Below the pieces are notes generated by a model. The model was not told the DNA's origin. It saw only the letters and a list, made by a program, of their open reading frames with translations, and ran no database searches. Both the position numbers and the translations under genes were made by a program. A stretch of DNA of 39,072 nt from Clostridia bacterium (GTDB lineage Bacteria; Bacillota; Clostridia; Christensenellales; Borkfalkiaceae). The DNA is taken from NCBI GenBank assembly GCA_017415505.1, contig JAFQGG010000013.1, positions 1-39,072 on the forward strand, given 5' to 3'. Within the stretch, counting starts at the first letter, position 1. Each line of letters starts with the position of its first letter. Positions 15,032-22,480 of the stretch are shown here, piece after piece.

Positions 15032-15658
15032 ATGAGTAGAGGAAAATTTATCACTTTCGAGGGCTGTGACGGTTGCGGGAAGAGCACGCAACTCAAAACG
15101 TGGAGCGAGTATCTCACCGCGCAGGGTATCGAGCATATTTTCACGCGCGAGCCGGGTGGCGGGAAAATCTCCGAGGCGATTCGCGAGATTTTGCTCAACG
15201 GCAAGAATATGGAAATGACGGACGAGTGCGAGGCGCTCCTCTACGCGGCGGCGCGCGCGCAACACCTTGCCGATAGAGTCGAACCCGCGCTTTCCGCGGG
15301 CAAGCTCGTCATTTGCGACCGCTACGTCGATTCGTCGTTTGCCTACCAAGCGTACGGGCGCGGGCTTTCCAAAGAGTTCGTGGCGAAAATCAACGCGTTC
15401 GCGCTGGAAAACTACCTGCCCGACGCGACCGTGTTTATCGACCTCACGCCCGAAGAGGCGTTCGCGCGCAAGCACGGCGCGGACGAAAACGATAGACTTG
15501 AAAAGGCGGGTATGGCGTTCCACCGCCGTGTGTACGAGGGGTTCGACGCGCTCGCCAAAGCCGAACCCGAGCGGTTCGTGCGCGTGAACGGGAAAAACAC
15601 CCCGCAGGGGATTTTCGAGGAAACGCTTGCGAAATTGCAAGAAAAAAACTGCTTGTAA
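15032..15658 (+). CDS. tmk: Thymidylate kinase
   Basis: Phosphorylates dTMP to dTDP for DNA synthesis. The 208-aa protein has the P-loop GCDGCGKST (about 11-19), REPGGGKISEAIREIL for dTMP binding, the DRY motif (96-98) followed by SSFAYQ, and a short LID with an arginine-rich helix (about 150-160). Length and motif order are those of bacterial Tmk. It is three bases downstream of the YaaO-like gene and nine bases upstream of mntP. The usual following genes (yaaQ, holB) are absent, replaced by mntP. Confidence 0.96.
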   Translation: MSRGKFITFEGCDGCGKSTQLKTWSEYLTAQGIEHIFTREPGGGKISEAIREILLNGKNMEMTDECEALLYAAARAQHLADRVEPALSAGKLVICDRYVDSSFAYQAYGRGLSKEFVAKINAFALENYLPDATVFIDLTPEEAFARKHGADENDRLEKAGMAFHRRVYEGFDALAKAEPERFVRVNGKNTPQGIFEETLAKLQEKNCL

Positions 15659-15667
15659 GGACTTCGT

Positions 15668-16312
15668 ATGGGATTTTTCGAGATTTTGACGATCGGGCTT
15701 GCGCTGTCGATGGACGCGTGCGCCGTGGGCATGACGAACGGTATGACCGATTCGAAAATGTCGTGGAAAAAAACCCTGCTCGTCGCGGGGTTTTTCGGCT
15801 TTTTCCAATTTTTAATGCCCCTGATCGGCTACTTCGTCACGGGCGTAATCGCGAACGCGTTTTTGGGTACTTTCCAAAAAATTTCCGCGTGGGTGTCCTT
15901 TGCCCTGCTCGCGTTTTTGGGCGGGAAAATGCTCGTTGATTGCATACGTGGGTGGGTCGTCGCCAAAAAAACGCCCAAGGAAGTCGTTTGCGATATCCAT
16001 TCCGATTCCCCCGCTTGTAGGGGGCAGGAAAGCGTTGGAAGCGTGACCGTGGGAAAGCTGTTTTTGCAGGCGATCGCGACTTCTATCGACGCGCTCGCCG
16101 TGGGCGTCACTTTGCAAATGGCGCAAATCTCCGCGGGCGGTTTGTCGCTCGGCGTGTGGGGTTCGACCCTGCTTATCGGTTGCACGACCTTTCTTTTGAG
16201 CGTGTGCGCGGTGTATATCGGCAAGGCGATCGGGGATAGACTCGCGGACAAAGCCACGCTCCTTGGCGGGTTGGTGCTTATTGCCATCGGCGTGAAAATT
16301 TTATTGGGTTAA
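15668..16312 (+). CDS. mntP: Manganese efflux pump MntP
   Basis: A 214-aa membrane protein of the MntP family, which exports Mn2+. Six hydrophobic helices are visible, arranged as two repeats of three, with the conserved acidic residues in matching positions: LALSMDACAVGM (D16) and IATSIDALAVGV (D141). A polar cytoplasmic loop with three cysteines and histidine (about 100-125) separates the halves. No yybP-ykoY manganese riboswitch is seen, because the gene is embedded in the tmk unit with an AAGGA site. A strong bidirectional hairpin follows at 16475-16504. Confidence 0.95.
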   Translation: MGFFEILTIGLALSMDACAVGMTNGMTDSKMSWKKTLLVAGFFGFFQFLMPLIGYFVTGVIANAFLGTFQKISAWVSFALLAFLGGKMLVDCIRGWVVAKKTPKEVVCDIHSDSPACRGQESVGSVTVGKLFLQAIATSIDALAVGVTLQMAQISAGGLSLGVWGSTLLIGCTTFLLSVCAVYIGKAIGDRLADKATLLGGLVLIAIGVKILLG

Positions 16313-16340
16313 CCTGACGAGATTCGAACTCGCAAGCCTT
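16313..16340 (-). pseudogene. tRNA 3'-end-like remnant (T-arm)
   Basis: On the minus strand GCGAG-TTCGAAT-CTCGT (16333-16317) has a 5-bp T-stem and a canonical 7-base T-loop, followed by an acceptor-like CAGGTTAA. No matching 5' acceptor strand, D-arm or anticodon arm was found upstream, so this is not an intact tRNA. It may be a remnant of an attachment site or a chance match. Confidence 0.4.
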
Positions 16341-16398
16341 AAAAGTGTATTCTTCCGCCAAATGCGTTCTTGAAGCGGTTTATCAAGCCTTTTAACGC

Positions 16399-16455
16399 CG
16401 TAGACGATTCAATTCTTCGCTAAAATCTGGGCTTAGATTATATTGCTTTGGTTAA
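16399..16455 (-). repeat. 57-bp dispersed repeat, copy 2 (inverted relative to copy 1)
   Basis: The reverse complement of this segment matches 5911-5967 at 51 of 57 positions without gaps. It lies about 60 bases from the tRNA-like remnant and 20 bases before the bidirectional terminator. Confidence 0.8.
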
Positions 16456-16474
16456 ACGAAAAAACGAATGAAAA

Positions 16475-16504
16475 GCGCGGTCGTGCATTTTTGCACGACC
16501 GCGC
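16475..16504. terminator. Bidirectional terminator between mntP and the papain-like gene
   Basis: A perfect 13-bp stem (16475-16487 with 16492-16504) with a T4 loop has T residues after it on the plus strand (16507-16511) and four A before it on the plus strand, serving the minus strand. It sits between convergent genes. Confidence 0.9.
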
Positions 16505-16509
16505 GGTTT

Positions 16510-17097
16510 TTATTCCGTAACGGCAACCTGCGACTCCGCTTGCTTTTTTTGGCGGTAAAAATCGGGGTAGTCTTTGAGTTTGCCCGTGAAAATCACCTTG
16601 TCTTGGAACAGCTCGTAAAAATCGTTGGGCGTGGCGATTTTAGGCAATAGCGATTCGTCCACGATTTGAAAGCGCACGAGGATTTCCTTGACGAACTCCG
16701 AGCAATAGTACCCGTTTTTCTTGCGCGCGGTTTTGTGGAAGCCCGCCATAATCACCCCTCGGCGGTTGTAGCTGTACTGCTTTTTGTTCTTGTACATTTC
16801 GTCCAAAAACGCCCAAATTTCCGCGTGTTGCTCCGCCGTGATATCCAAGGCGATCACGCACGCTTCCGTCTTGGAAAAGCGACGGAAAGTGCCCGTGTTG
16901 GGCGATTCCTTGACGAACCCGCCGAATAGAAAAGTCCAAGTATACAACCGCCCGAACGAATACATTCTTTGCAAACCCTCCGTCAAACAAACGGAGGAGT
17001 GGTTGTATTTCGCCTTGGTGAACAGTTTCAAAAGCCGAGAGATACTCGAACCCGTTTGCGAGAGCACGATATACAGTTTTTTCGTTTGCGTGTCCAT
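16510..17097 (-). CDS. Permuted papain-like cysteine enzyme, YiiX/NlpC-P60-like
   Basis: A 195-aa protein started at ATG 17097, one base after the stop codon of the ParB-like gene. Its two signature blocks fit circularly permuted papain-like enzymes: an early histidine block (KAKYNHSSVCL, H33) and a later cysteine block (GYYCSEFVKEIL, C132 with E134). In that fold the His comes before the Cys. No signal peptide or membrane helix is seen, so it acts in the cytoplasm, and its substrate (amide, ester or lipid bond) is unknown. An upstream in-frame start at 17142 would lie inside the ParB-like gene and is rejected. The two genes are surely one transcript. Confidence 0.75.
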   Translation of the reverse strand: MDTQTKKLYIVLSQTGSSISRLLKLFTKAKYNHSSVCLTEGLQRMYSFGRLYTWTFLFGGFVKESPNTGTFRRFSKTEACVIALDITAEQHAEIWAFLDEMYKNKKQYSYNRRGVIMAGFHKTARKKNGYYCSEFVKEILVRFQIVDESLLPKIATPNDFYELFQDKVIFTGKLKDYPDFYRQKKQAESQVAVTE

Positions 17098-17098
17098 A

Positions 17099-17938
17099 TC
17101 AATCGCGCTCGAAGCGTTCCAAAATATCGAGGAACTCTTCAAAGCGGTAGAGGTCTTCTTGGGAGTAGTAATCTATGTAGATTCTGCCCTTTTTGTCGTT
17201 CCCGATCAAGGACACCTTGGTGCGGAAGACGGCGCGCATACGCTCGACGAACGCTTTCAATTCCGCGCTTTTCGCCTGTGCTTTCGCGTTGTTTTCCTGC
17301 TGTAACACCTCGGGCGGGGTGAGGAACGCTTTCACCGCGCGCTCCATTTCGCGCACCGTGTAATCGCGCCGAATCGCCTCTTCCGCGAACGCGTACTGCT
17401 TGTCCTTGGGCACGCGCACGAGCGCGCGGGCGTGTCCTGCGGACAGCTTTCCGCTTTCCACGAGCCCCACCACCTCGGGCGCGAGAGTGAGTAGGCGCAA
17501 AGTATTGGCGACGGCGGGGCGGGATTTGCCGATCAGCCCCGCGATCTCGTCCTGCGTGAGAGAGAACTCGGAGATAAGCCGTTTCATCATATACGCCTCG
17601 TCCATCGCGCTCCATTTATCCGTTTTCAATTTCTCCACGAGCACGAACATTTCCGCGTTTTTCTCGGTGAAACGGTACACCCGCGCGTCCAACTCGCGGA
17701 TACCGCAAAGTTTCGTGGCGTAGAAATCGAAGTCGCCCGAAAGCAGGCGAAACCGCCCGTCGTCCTTTTCGCTCACGGCAAACTCGCCCGCGCCGTTGAG
17801 CATAAAGTACGCCGCGCGCGTCTTCAATTCCCGCTTGTCCCAAGCCCCGATTTCGCTGTCGGGATCGACCATGGACGCGGGGATTTTCCGTTTTTCGTAG
17901 TCCACGTCGAAAATCCTGCGTTTTTTCACTCTTTTCAT
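17099..17938 (-). CDS. ParB/Noc-like DNA-binding protein with degenerate N-terminal domain
   Basis: A 279-aa ParB-family protein. The central domain is typical: SLTQDEIAGLIGKSRPAVANTLRLL (about 126-150, helix-turn-helix) and GKLSAGHARALVRV, then TVREMERAV. A C-terminal region (about 240-279) could dimerise. The N-terminal CTP-binding domain is eroded: where ParB has a GERRxRA box, this protein has GDFDFYA (about 68-74), and the start of the domain lacks the NPxQPR motif. It therefore may not clamp on DNA through CTP. No parA gene is adjacent; the neighbours are a papain-like enzyme and ftsH. A weak AAAGG site precedes the ATG. Confidence 0.85.
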   Translation of the reverse strand: MKRVKKRRIFDVDYEKRKIPASMVDPDSEIGAWDKRELKTRAAYFMLNGAGEFAVSEKDDGRFRLLSGDFDFYATKLCGIRELDARVYRFTEKNAEMFVLVEKLKTDKWSAMDEAYMMKRLISEFSLTQDEIAGLIGKSRPAVANTLRLLTLAPEVVGLVESGKLSAGHARALVRVPKDKQYAFAEEAIRRDYTVREMERAVKAFLTPPEVLQQENNAKAQAKSAELKAFVERMRAVFRTKVSLIGNDKKGRIYIDYYSQEDLYRFEEFLDILERFERD

Positions 17939-17950
17939 AGCCTTTGCACC

Positions 17951-17986
17951 TTTTATAAACGCGGAGCCGTCTAAAACGGCTCCGCG
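17951..17986 (-). terminator. Terminator after ftsH
   Basis: On the minus strand an 11-bp stem (17986-17976 with 17970-17960) with a 5-base loop is followed by TTTATAAAA. It lies between the ftsH stop codon and the ParB-like start, so the ParB-like gene needs its own promoter or read-through; none was clearly seen. Confidence 0.8.
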
Positions 17987-17993
17987 CGGTTTA

Positions 17994-19991
17994 TTATTCC
18001 GTTTTGTCTTCGCCGTCCGTCTTCGGTTCGTCGGGAGTCGTTTCGACGGTAGTCACCGATTCGGCAGGGGGTGTTTTCGTGCCCGCGCTTTCGCCCGTCA
18101 TGCTTGCGAACGGGTTGTTGCCGTGCTCGCCTTCGCGTTGATCCATGAACGCGATGACTTCCTTCCAATCCGCACCGCGCATAAGCAGTTTCACTTCCTC
18201 GGTGTAGATCGTTTCCTTTTCCACGAGTACGCGGGACATATTGTCCATAATCGAGCGGTTCTCTTTCAAGAGTTTGGTCGCCCGCGCGTGCGCCTCGGAG
18301 ATTAAACGGCGAATTTCCGAATCGATCGTCGCCGCCGTTTCCTGCGAATACCCGCCTCGGCTTTGGTTGCCGTACTCCATACCCATGAACACGGGTTGGT
18401 CGGTGTCGTACGCCACGAGCCCGAGTTTTTCGCTCATACCCCATTGCGTTACCATTCTTCTCGCAAGGTCGGATACGTGCTGTAAGTCCGCGCTCGCGCC
18501 CGTCGTAATGTCTTGAATGACGAGTTCCTCGGCAACGCGCCCGCCGAGCGACATACAAATATTATCGATAAGCTTGTTATACGAAATATCGTTGTCGTCC
18601 GTTTCGGGACGGGTCATGGTATAGCCCGCCGCTCTACCGCGGGGGATAATGGAAACTTCGTGTACGGGGTCGCAATGCTTGCAAAGGCAAGCGAGAACGG
18701 CGTGCCCCGATTCGTGATACGCCGTACAGCGTTTGTCCGATTCGGTGACGACGCGACTCTTCTTTTGCGGGCCCATAAGCACCTTGTTGATACCGTCGTA
18801 CAGTTCGAGATTGCCGATCGTTTTCTTGCCCGCGCGCGCCGCGAGGATCGCCGCTTCGTTCAAGAGGTTGGCAAGCTCCGCGCCCGAGAATCCCGCCGTG
18901 ATGCGCGCCACCGTCTTGAAGTTGACGTCCGAAGCCATGGGCTTGTTTCTCGCGTGCACTTTCAAAATTTGTTCTCTGCCCTTTACGTCGGGAAGGTTCA
19001 CGTTGATTTGTCTGTCGAATCTGCCCGGGCGCAACAGCGCGGGGTCGAGAATGTCCGCACGGTTGGTCGCCGCCATGACGATAATACCCTCGTTCGATTC
19101 GAACCCGTCCATTTGCACGAGGATTTGGTTGAGCGTTTGCTCGCGCTCGTCGTGACCGCCACCAAGACCCGCGCCTCTGCGCCGACCTACCGCGTCGATT
19201 TCGTCGATAAAGATAATACAGGGCTGGCTCTTTTTCGCCATGTCGAACAAATCGCGCACGCGCTTCGCGCCCACACCCACGTACATTTCTACGAAGTCCG
19301 AACCGGAAACGGAGAAGAAGGGCACGCCCGCTTCGCCCGCTACCGCTTTGGCAAACAGCGTTTTACCCGTACCCGGAGGGCCTACCAACAATACGCCCGA
19401 GGGGATACGCGCGCCGAGCGCGGAGAACTTCTTCGGGGATTTCAAAAATTCCACGACTTCCGCAAGCTCTTCCTTTTCTTCTTCCGCGCCCGCGACGTCG
19501 GAGAAACGCACTTTCAAATTGTTTTGCACGTGCGCTTTCGTCTTGCCGATACTCATGGAAGAATTGCCCGTACCCGCCGCGCTACGCATGATAAAGTAGA
19601 ACATTACGCCCACGAGCAAAATACTGCCCAAGGGAAGAATACTCGACCAAATGCTACCCGCGTTGGGGTCGGAAAATTCGATATTGATTTTCGAATAATC
19701 AATACCCATGTCCGCCATGAAAATGGAGAACGAGGTATAATCGTAGATACTCGGTCCGCCCTCTACGGTGAAGGTTTCGACCGTCTTACCCGCCGCGTCT
19801 TTTACGAACGCCGTCCATTTATACCCGTCCAAATACAGAGAGGTAATTTCGCCCGCTTGAATCTTTTCAAGCAATTCGTTAAACGGAATCGTTTGCGCGG
19901 CGCGAACGATATCGGAAAGCAGGAAGCCGACGAGGAATACGACGGCGATAGCGACTGCAATCCAAATAAAAGTTTTCGTCTTTTTCGTCAA
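17994..19991 (-). CDS. ftsH: ATP-dependent zinc metalloprotease FtsH
   Basis: Membrane-bound AAA+ protease for quality control of membrane and short-lived cytosolic proteins. The 665-aa chain has helix 1 (about 8-28), an outside domain, helix 2 (about 118-137), an AAA+ module with Walker A GPPGTGKT (204-211), Walker [10 protein letters not shown] and the second-region-of-homology arginines near RPGRFDR, and the M41 protease with HESGH (426-430) plus D502 as third zinc ligand. The tail (about 620-665) is rich in Thr, Glu and Asp and probably disordered. The start codon is TTG, preceded by AAGGAG at eight bases. It has its own promoter at 20077-20105. Confidence 0.98.
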   Translation of the reverse strand: MTKKTKTFIWIAVAIAVVFLVGFLLSDIVRAAQTIPFNELLEKIQAGEITSLYLDGYKWTAFVKDAAGKTVETFTVEGGPSIYDYTSFSIFMADMGIDYSKINIEFSDPNAGSIWSSILPLGSILLVGVMFYFIMRSAAGTGNSSMSIGKTKAHVQNNLKVRFSDVAGAEEEKEELAEVVEFLKSPKKFSALGARIPSGVLLVGPPGTGKTLFAKAVAGEAGVPFFSVSGSDFVEMYVGVGAKRVRDLFDMAKKSQPCIIFIDEIDAVGRRRGAGLGGGHDEREQTLNQILVQMDGFESNEGIIVMAATNRADILDPALLRPGRFDRQINVNLPDVKGREQILKVHARNKPMASDVNFKTVARITAGFSGAELANLLNEAAILAARAGKKTIGNLELYDGINKVLMGPQKKSRVVTESDKRCTAYHESGHAVLACLCKHCDPVHEVSIIPRGRAAGYTMTRPETDDNDISYNKLIDNICMSLGGRVAEELVIQDITTGASADLQHVSDLARRMVTQWGMSEKLGLVAYDTDQPVFMGMEYGNQSRGGYSQETAATIDSEIRRLISEAHARATKLLKENRSIMDNMSRVLVEKETIYTEEVKLLMRGADWKEVIAFMDQREGEHGNNPFASMTGESAGTKTPPAESVTTVETTPDEPKTDGEDKTE

Positions 19992-20076
19992 AATAGTTTC
20001 TCCTTATGATTGCCTACCTTAATTTATACCCCGCAAAGCGGAAGAATAAACCGTCACGGGGATAAATAACGCTTTA

Positions 20077-20105
20077 ATTTTACCATATCGGCGAAACTTT
20101 TTCAA
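20077..20105 (-). promoter_or_regulatory. Sigma-A-type promoter for ftsH
   Basis: On the minus strand TTGAAA (20105-20100), a 17-base spacer and TAAAAT (20082-20077) precede ftsH by about 85 bases. The leader has no clear regulatory structure. Confidence 0.75.
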
Positions 20106-20157
20106 GCGTTTCGGGGTACGTTTCAAATATTTAACAATCCATTCACGCAATTTTCAT

Positions 20158-20201
20158 AAAAAACGCGCGCGAACGGTGACGAATCACCGCCCCCGCGCGC
20201 G
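20158..20201 (-). terminator. Terminator overlapping the end of the MATE gene
   Basis: On the minus strand outer arms CGCGCGCG (20201-20194 with 20171-20164) and an inner CGGTGA/TCACCG stem are followed by six T residues. The stop codon of the transporter gene (20186-20184) lies inside the hairpin. Confidence 0.85.
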
Positions 20202-21536
20202 GATTTTTTCGGGTATCCAAAACCCGAAAAAGAAAAGCGCGACGCTAAACACCGCTTCCGCGCCCCACGAAACGGTTCTGCCGAGGAAGAACCCTTCCAT
20301 ACCGAGCGTGGGTACGAGCGAGGCGACGGCAATCACTTGCGCCACCGCGCCGATTAGGGTGGTGAAGAACAAATGCCCCGACGCTTTCGCTCCGCGGTAA
20401 AAGGCGTGGAGTAGGTTGTTCACGAGGTTGATAAAGACGAACGGCAGATACGAGCGTGCGAATAAGTAGGAATATTCCCGCGTGAGCGCGTCGGCGTCCG
20501 CGCGCAGGAACAGCGAGCACACTGGCTCGTGCAAAAAGATACAAACGAGCGCGAACGGCAGGGTGAACGCAAGTCCTTGTAATAGTCCCACCCAAACGCC
20601 CTTGCGCAGGTTCTTTGCCGAGCAATCCTCCGCGCCCAAGCTTTGCGCCGTGTAATTGCTCACCGCCCGCGCGGAGTTTTGGTAGACGGACGTGCACAGG
20701 CTATACACGCGCTCGGTCACGGCGTAACTTGCCGAAGCGGACGGACCTAACCCGTTGACGAACGGGGAGATACAACAAGTGGATACGTACATGACCATTT
20801 GTTGCCCCATGTTGGGCAGGGCGTACGGCAAGGCGTGCTTTATATACCGAAAGCGGAGCTTTACCCGTTCCTTGTCCACGCCCAATTCTTGAAAACAACG
20901 GCGCATTTTGAACAGGTATAAAATATCGACGACGACCGCGGCGGCGACGGAAGAGATCGCAAGCCCTTCCACGCCCGTGCCGAGCACACCCACGCACAAA
21001 AGGTTGCCCCCGATATTGACGGCGGTGGTGATCAGCGACATGAAAAACGGGAAACTACCGATCCCGAACGCCGTCAAAACGAACATGAACAGCGTGGGCA
21101 GTAACAGCAAAAACCTGCCCGCCATATCGATTGCGAAATACAAAAACGCTTCTTTTTGCAATCCCCCGTCTATGCGCAACAAATCGAAGACTTGCCCGTG
21201 GAACACGATTAGCAAAACGCTAAGCAGGGTGCAGGCGATAAACAGCATGAGGAAGTTGGTGTAGATAACCGACTTGATTTTTTTATGCTCGCCCGAGGAG
21301 AACAGCCTCGCGATATAAATGGAGAACCCTACGCCGTACCCCCAAAACACCGAATTGATAAGGGTGATTAGCGGTGCGGTCGCACCGATAGCGGCAAGTC
21401 CTATATCCCCCAAGAACTTCCCCGCGATCACCGTATCCACCGTCGAATACGCCTGCGTGAGCACTCCCGACAAAACGAGGGGTAGCCCGAACAGGAAAAA
21501 AGTTTTGAATATATTTCCTTTCGTTAAATCTTTCAA
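20184..21536 (-). CDS. MATE-family multidrug/drug-Na+ antiporter
   Basis: A 450-aa transporter of the MATE family, exporting toxic cations or organic compounds in exchange for Na+ or H+. Twelve hydrophobic helices can be traced in two halves; the start KDLTKGNIFKTFFLFGLPLVLSG and the TVDTVIAGKFLG segment are typical. I place the start at a TTG (21536), 11 bases after AAGGAG, because sequence further upstream in the same frame is the promoter at 21574-21602 and family members begin with this KDLTKG segment. It is divergent from a DeoR-type regulator gene and its promoter abuts a set of TTCTCAA motifs, so control by that regulator is likely. Confidence 0.93.
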   Translation of the reverse strand: MKDLTKGNIFKTFFLFGLPLVLSGVLTQAYSTVDTVIAGKFLGDIGLAAIGATAPLITLINSVFWGYGVGFSIYIARLFSSGEHKKIKSVIYTNFLMLFIACTLLSVLLIVFHGQVFDLLRIDGGLQKEAFLYFAIDMAGRFLLLLPTLFMFVLTAFGIGSFPFFMSLITTAVNIGGNLLCVGVLGTGVEGLAISSVAAAVVVDILYLFKMRRCFQELGVDKERVKLRFRYIKHALPYALPNMGQQMVMYVSTCCISPFVNGLGPSASASYAVTERVYSLCTSVYQNSARAVSNYTAQSLGAEDCSAKNLRKGVWVGLLQGLAFTLPFALVCIFLHEPVCSLFLRADADALTREYSYLFARSYLPFVFINLVNNLLHAFYRGAKASGHLFFTTLIGAVAQVIAVASLVPTLGMEGFFLGRTVSWGAEAVFSVALFFFGFWIPEKIRARGR

Positions 21537-21573
21537 ATCCGTAGCGCACTCCTTGACTTTTTCTTTCCATTCG

Positions 21574-21602
21574 ATTATAATAATAACGGGCGAATTTGTC
21601 AA
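21574..21602 (-). promoter_or_regulatory. Consensus promoter of the MATE gene
   Basis: On the minus strand TTGACA (21602-21597), 17 bases, and TATAAT (21579-21574) are a perfect sigma-A match. The leader to the TTG start at 21536 is about 30 bases. Confidence 0.88.
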
Positions 21603-21652
21603 CCGTTCTCAACGGACGGTTGGTTTTATTGTAAATTCTCAACAATTCTCAT
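21601..21652. promoter_or_regulatory. Candidate operator: TTCTCAA motifs and inverted repeat
   Basis: TTCTCAA occurs at 21606-21612 and 21636-21642, and TTCTCAT at 21646-21652, spaced 30 and 10 bases, roughly whole helical turns. The first copy is also inside CCGTT-ctc-AACGG (21603-21615), with outer arms AACCGT and ACGGTT. The cluster touches the MATE -35 box and lies just before the DeoR regulator start. Confidence 0.55.
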
Positions 21653-21669
21653 TTTTTCGCGGAGGGAAT

Positions 21670-22419
21670 ATGTACCAAAAGGAACGCTTGGACAATATCA
21701 TGCAAATCGTGAAAAGTTGCGGGTACGTGACGGTGAAATACCTCGTGGCGACCCTGCATTACAGCAACGCAACGATCAACCGCGATCTCAACGCGTTGGA
21801 GAAGCAAAAGAAGATCAAGCGCACCTACGGGGGCGTGGAGTACACGCAAACGCAGGGCGTTCCCCTGCCCTTCCGCTATAATAAAATGCGAGCCTCCAAG
21901 CTGAAAATCGCAAAGCGGGCGACGGAGCTCGTGGGTGAGGGCGAAGTGATTTTCGTGGACGCGTCCACCACTTGCGAGTACATGACGGAGTATCTTGCCG
22001 AGAAGAAGGATATCACCGTGATTACGAACAATATGGCGCTCGTCATGCGCCTTAGCGAGTACGGCGTAAACGCCGTGTGTTTGGGCGGGCGGATCGTCGA
22101 ATCGCCCTGTATGCTCGACGGGGCGGAAACGGTGGAAAACGCGCTCAAATACCGCGCGGACAAGGCGTTCTTTTCGACTGCCGAACTTACGAAAGAGGGG
22201 GAAATCGGCACGGGGGAGATCTATTATCTTTTACATAACGCCATGATTCGCCAAGCCAAAGAGGCGTATTTGCTAATCGACAGCGAGAAGATCAAGCCAA
22301 AAAGCGAGAGCAAACGCGCGCTCGGGGACTTAGAAGTCGTCACGGGCGTGGTGAGCGATTACGGGTTTGACGAAGAAACGCGGAAAAAGTTTCCCAAAAC
22401 CGCGTTTATCAAAGCGTAA
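21670..22419 (+). CDS. DeoR-family transcriptional regulator
   Basis: A 249-aa DeoR/GlpR-type repressor. The N-terminal helix-turn-helix (about 1-57) reads ERLDNIMQIVKSCGYVTVKYL with recognition helix ATINRDLNALEKQKKI and the family's KRTYGGV end. The C-terminal sugar-phosphate-binding domain (about 75-235) has VIFVDASTTCEYM, VITNNMALV, CLGGRI and a closing AYLLIDSEKI. ATG 21670 has a GGAGGG site. It is divergent from a MATE transporter gene and 61 bases ahead of lon. Its ligand is presumably a phosphorylated sugar or nucleoside, but nothing near it is an obvious sugar-catabolic gene except the glycosidase fusion further on. Confidence 0.92.
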   Translation: MYQKERLDNIMQIVKSCGYVTVKYLVATLHYSNATINRDLNALEKQKKIKRTYGGVEYTQTQGVPLPFRYNKMRASKLKIAKRATELVGEGEVIFVDASTTCEYMTEYLAEKKDITVITNNMALVMRLSEYGVNAVCLGGRIVESPCMLDGAETVENALKYRADKAFFSTAELTKEGEIGTGEIYYLLHNAMIRQAKEAYLLIDSEKIKPKSESKRALGDLEVVTGVVSDYGFDEETRKKFPKTAFIKA

Positions 22420-22480
22420 ACGCGGAAAAAACGGTCTTGGCGTTGTTTAGAACGCTTAAAGAGAGGGTAATAATATATAT

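Noticed and set aside
15668-16312. yybP-ykoY manganese riboswitch before mntP
   Set aside because: Only nine bases separate mntP from tmk, leaving no space for it.
18513-20009. Long plus-strand open frame over ftsH
   Set aside because: It is the shadow of a clear ftsH gene; its translation is Arg/His-rich and matches no family.
21537-21602. N-terminal extension of the MATE protein to 21602
   Set aside because: The extension is exactly the promoter TTGACA-17-TATAAT; the family start KDLTKG fits a TTG at 21536 behind AAGGAG.
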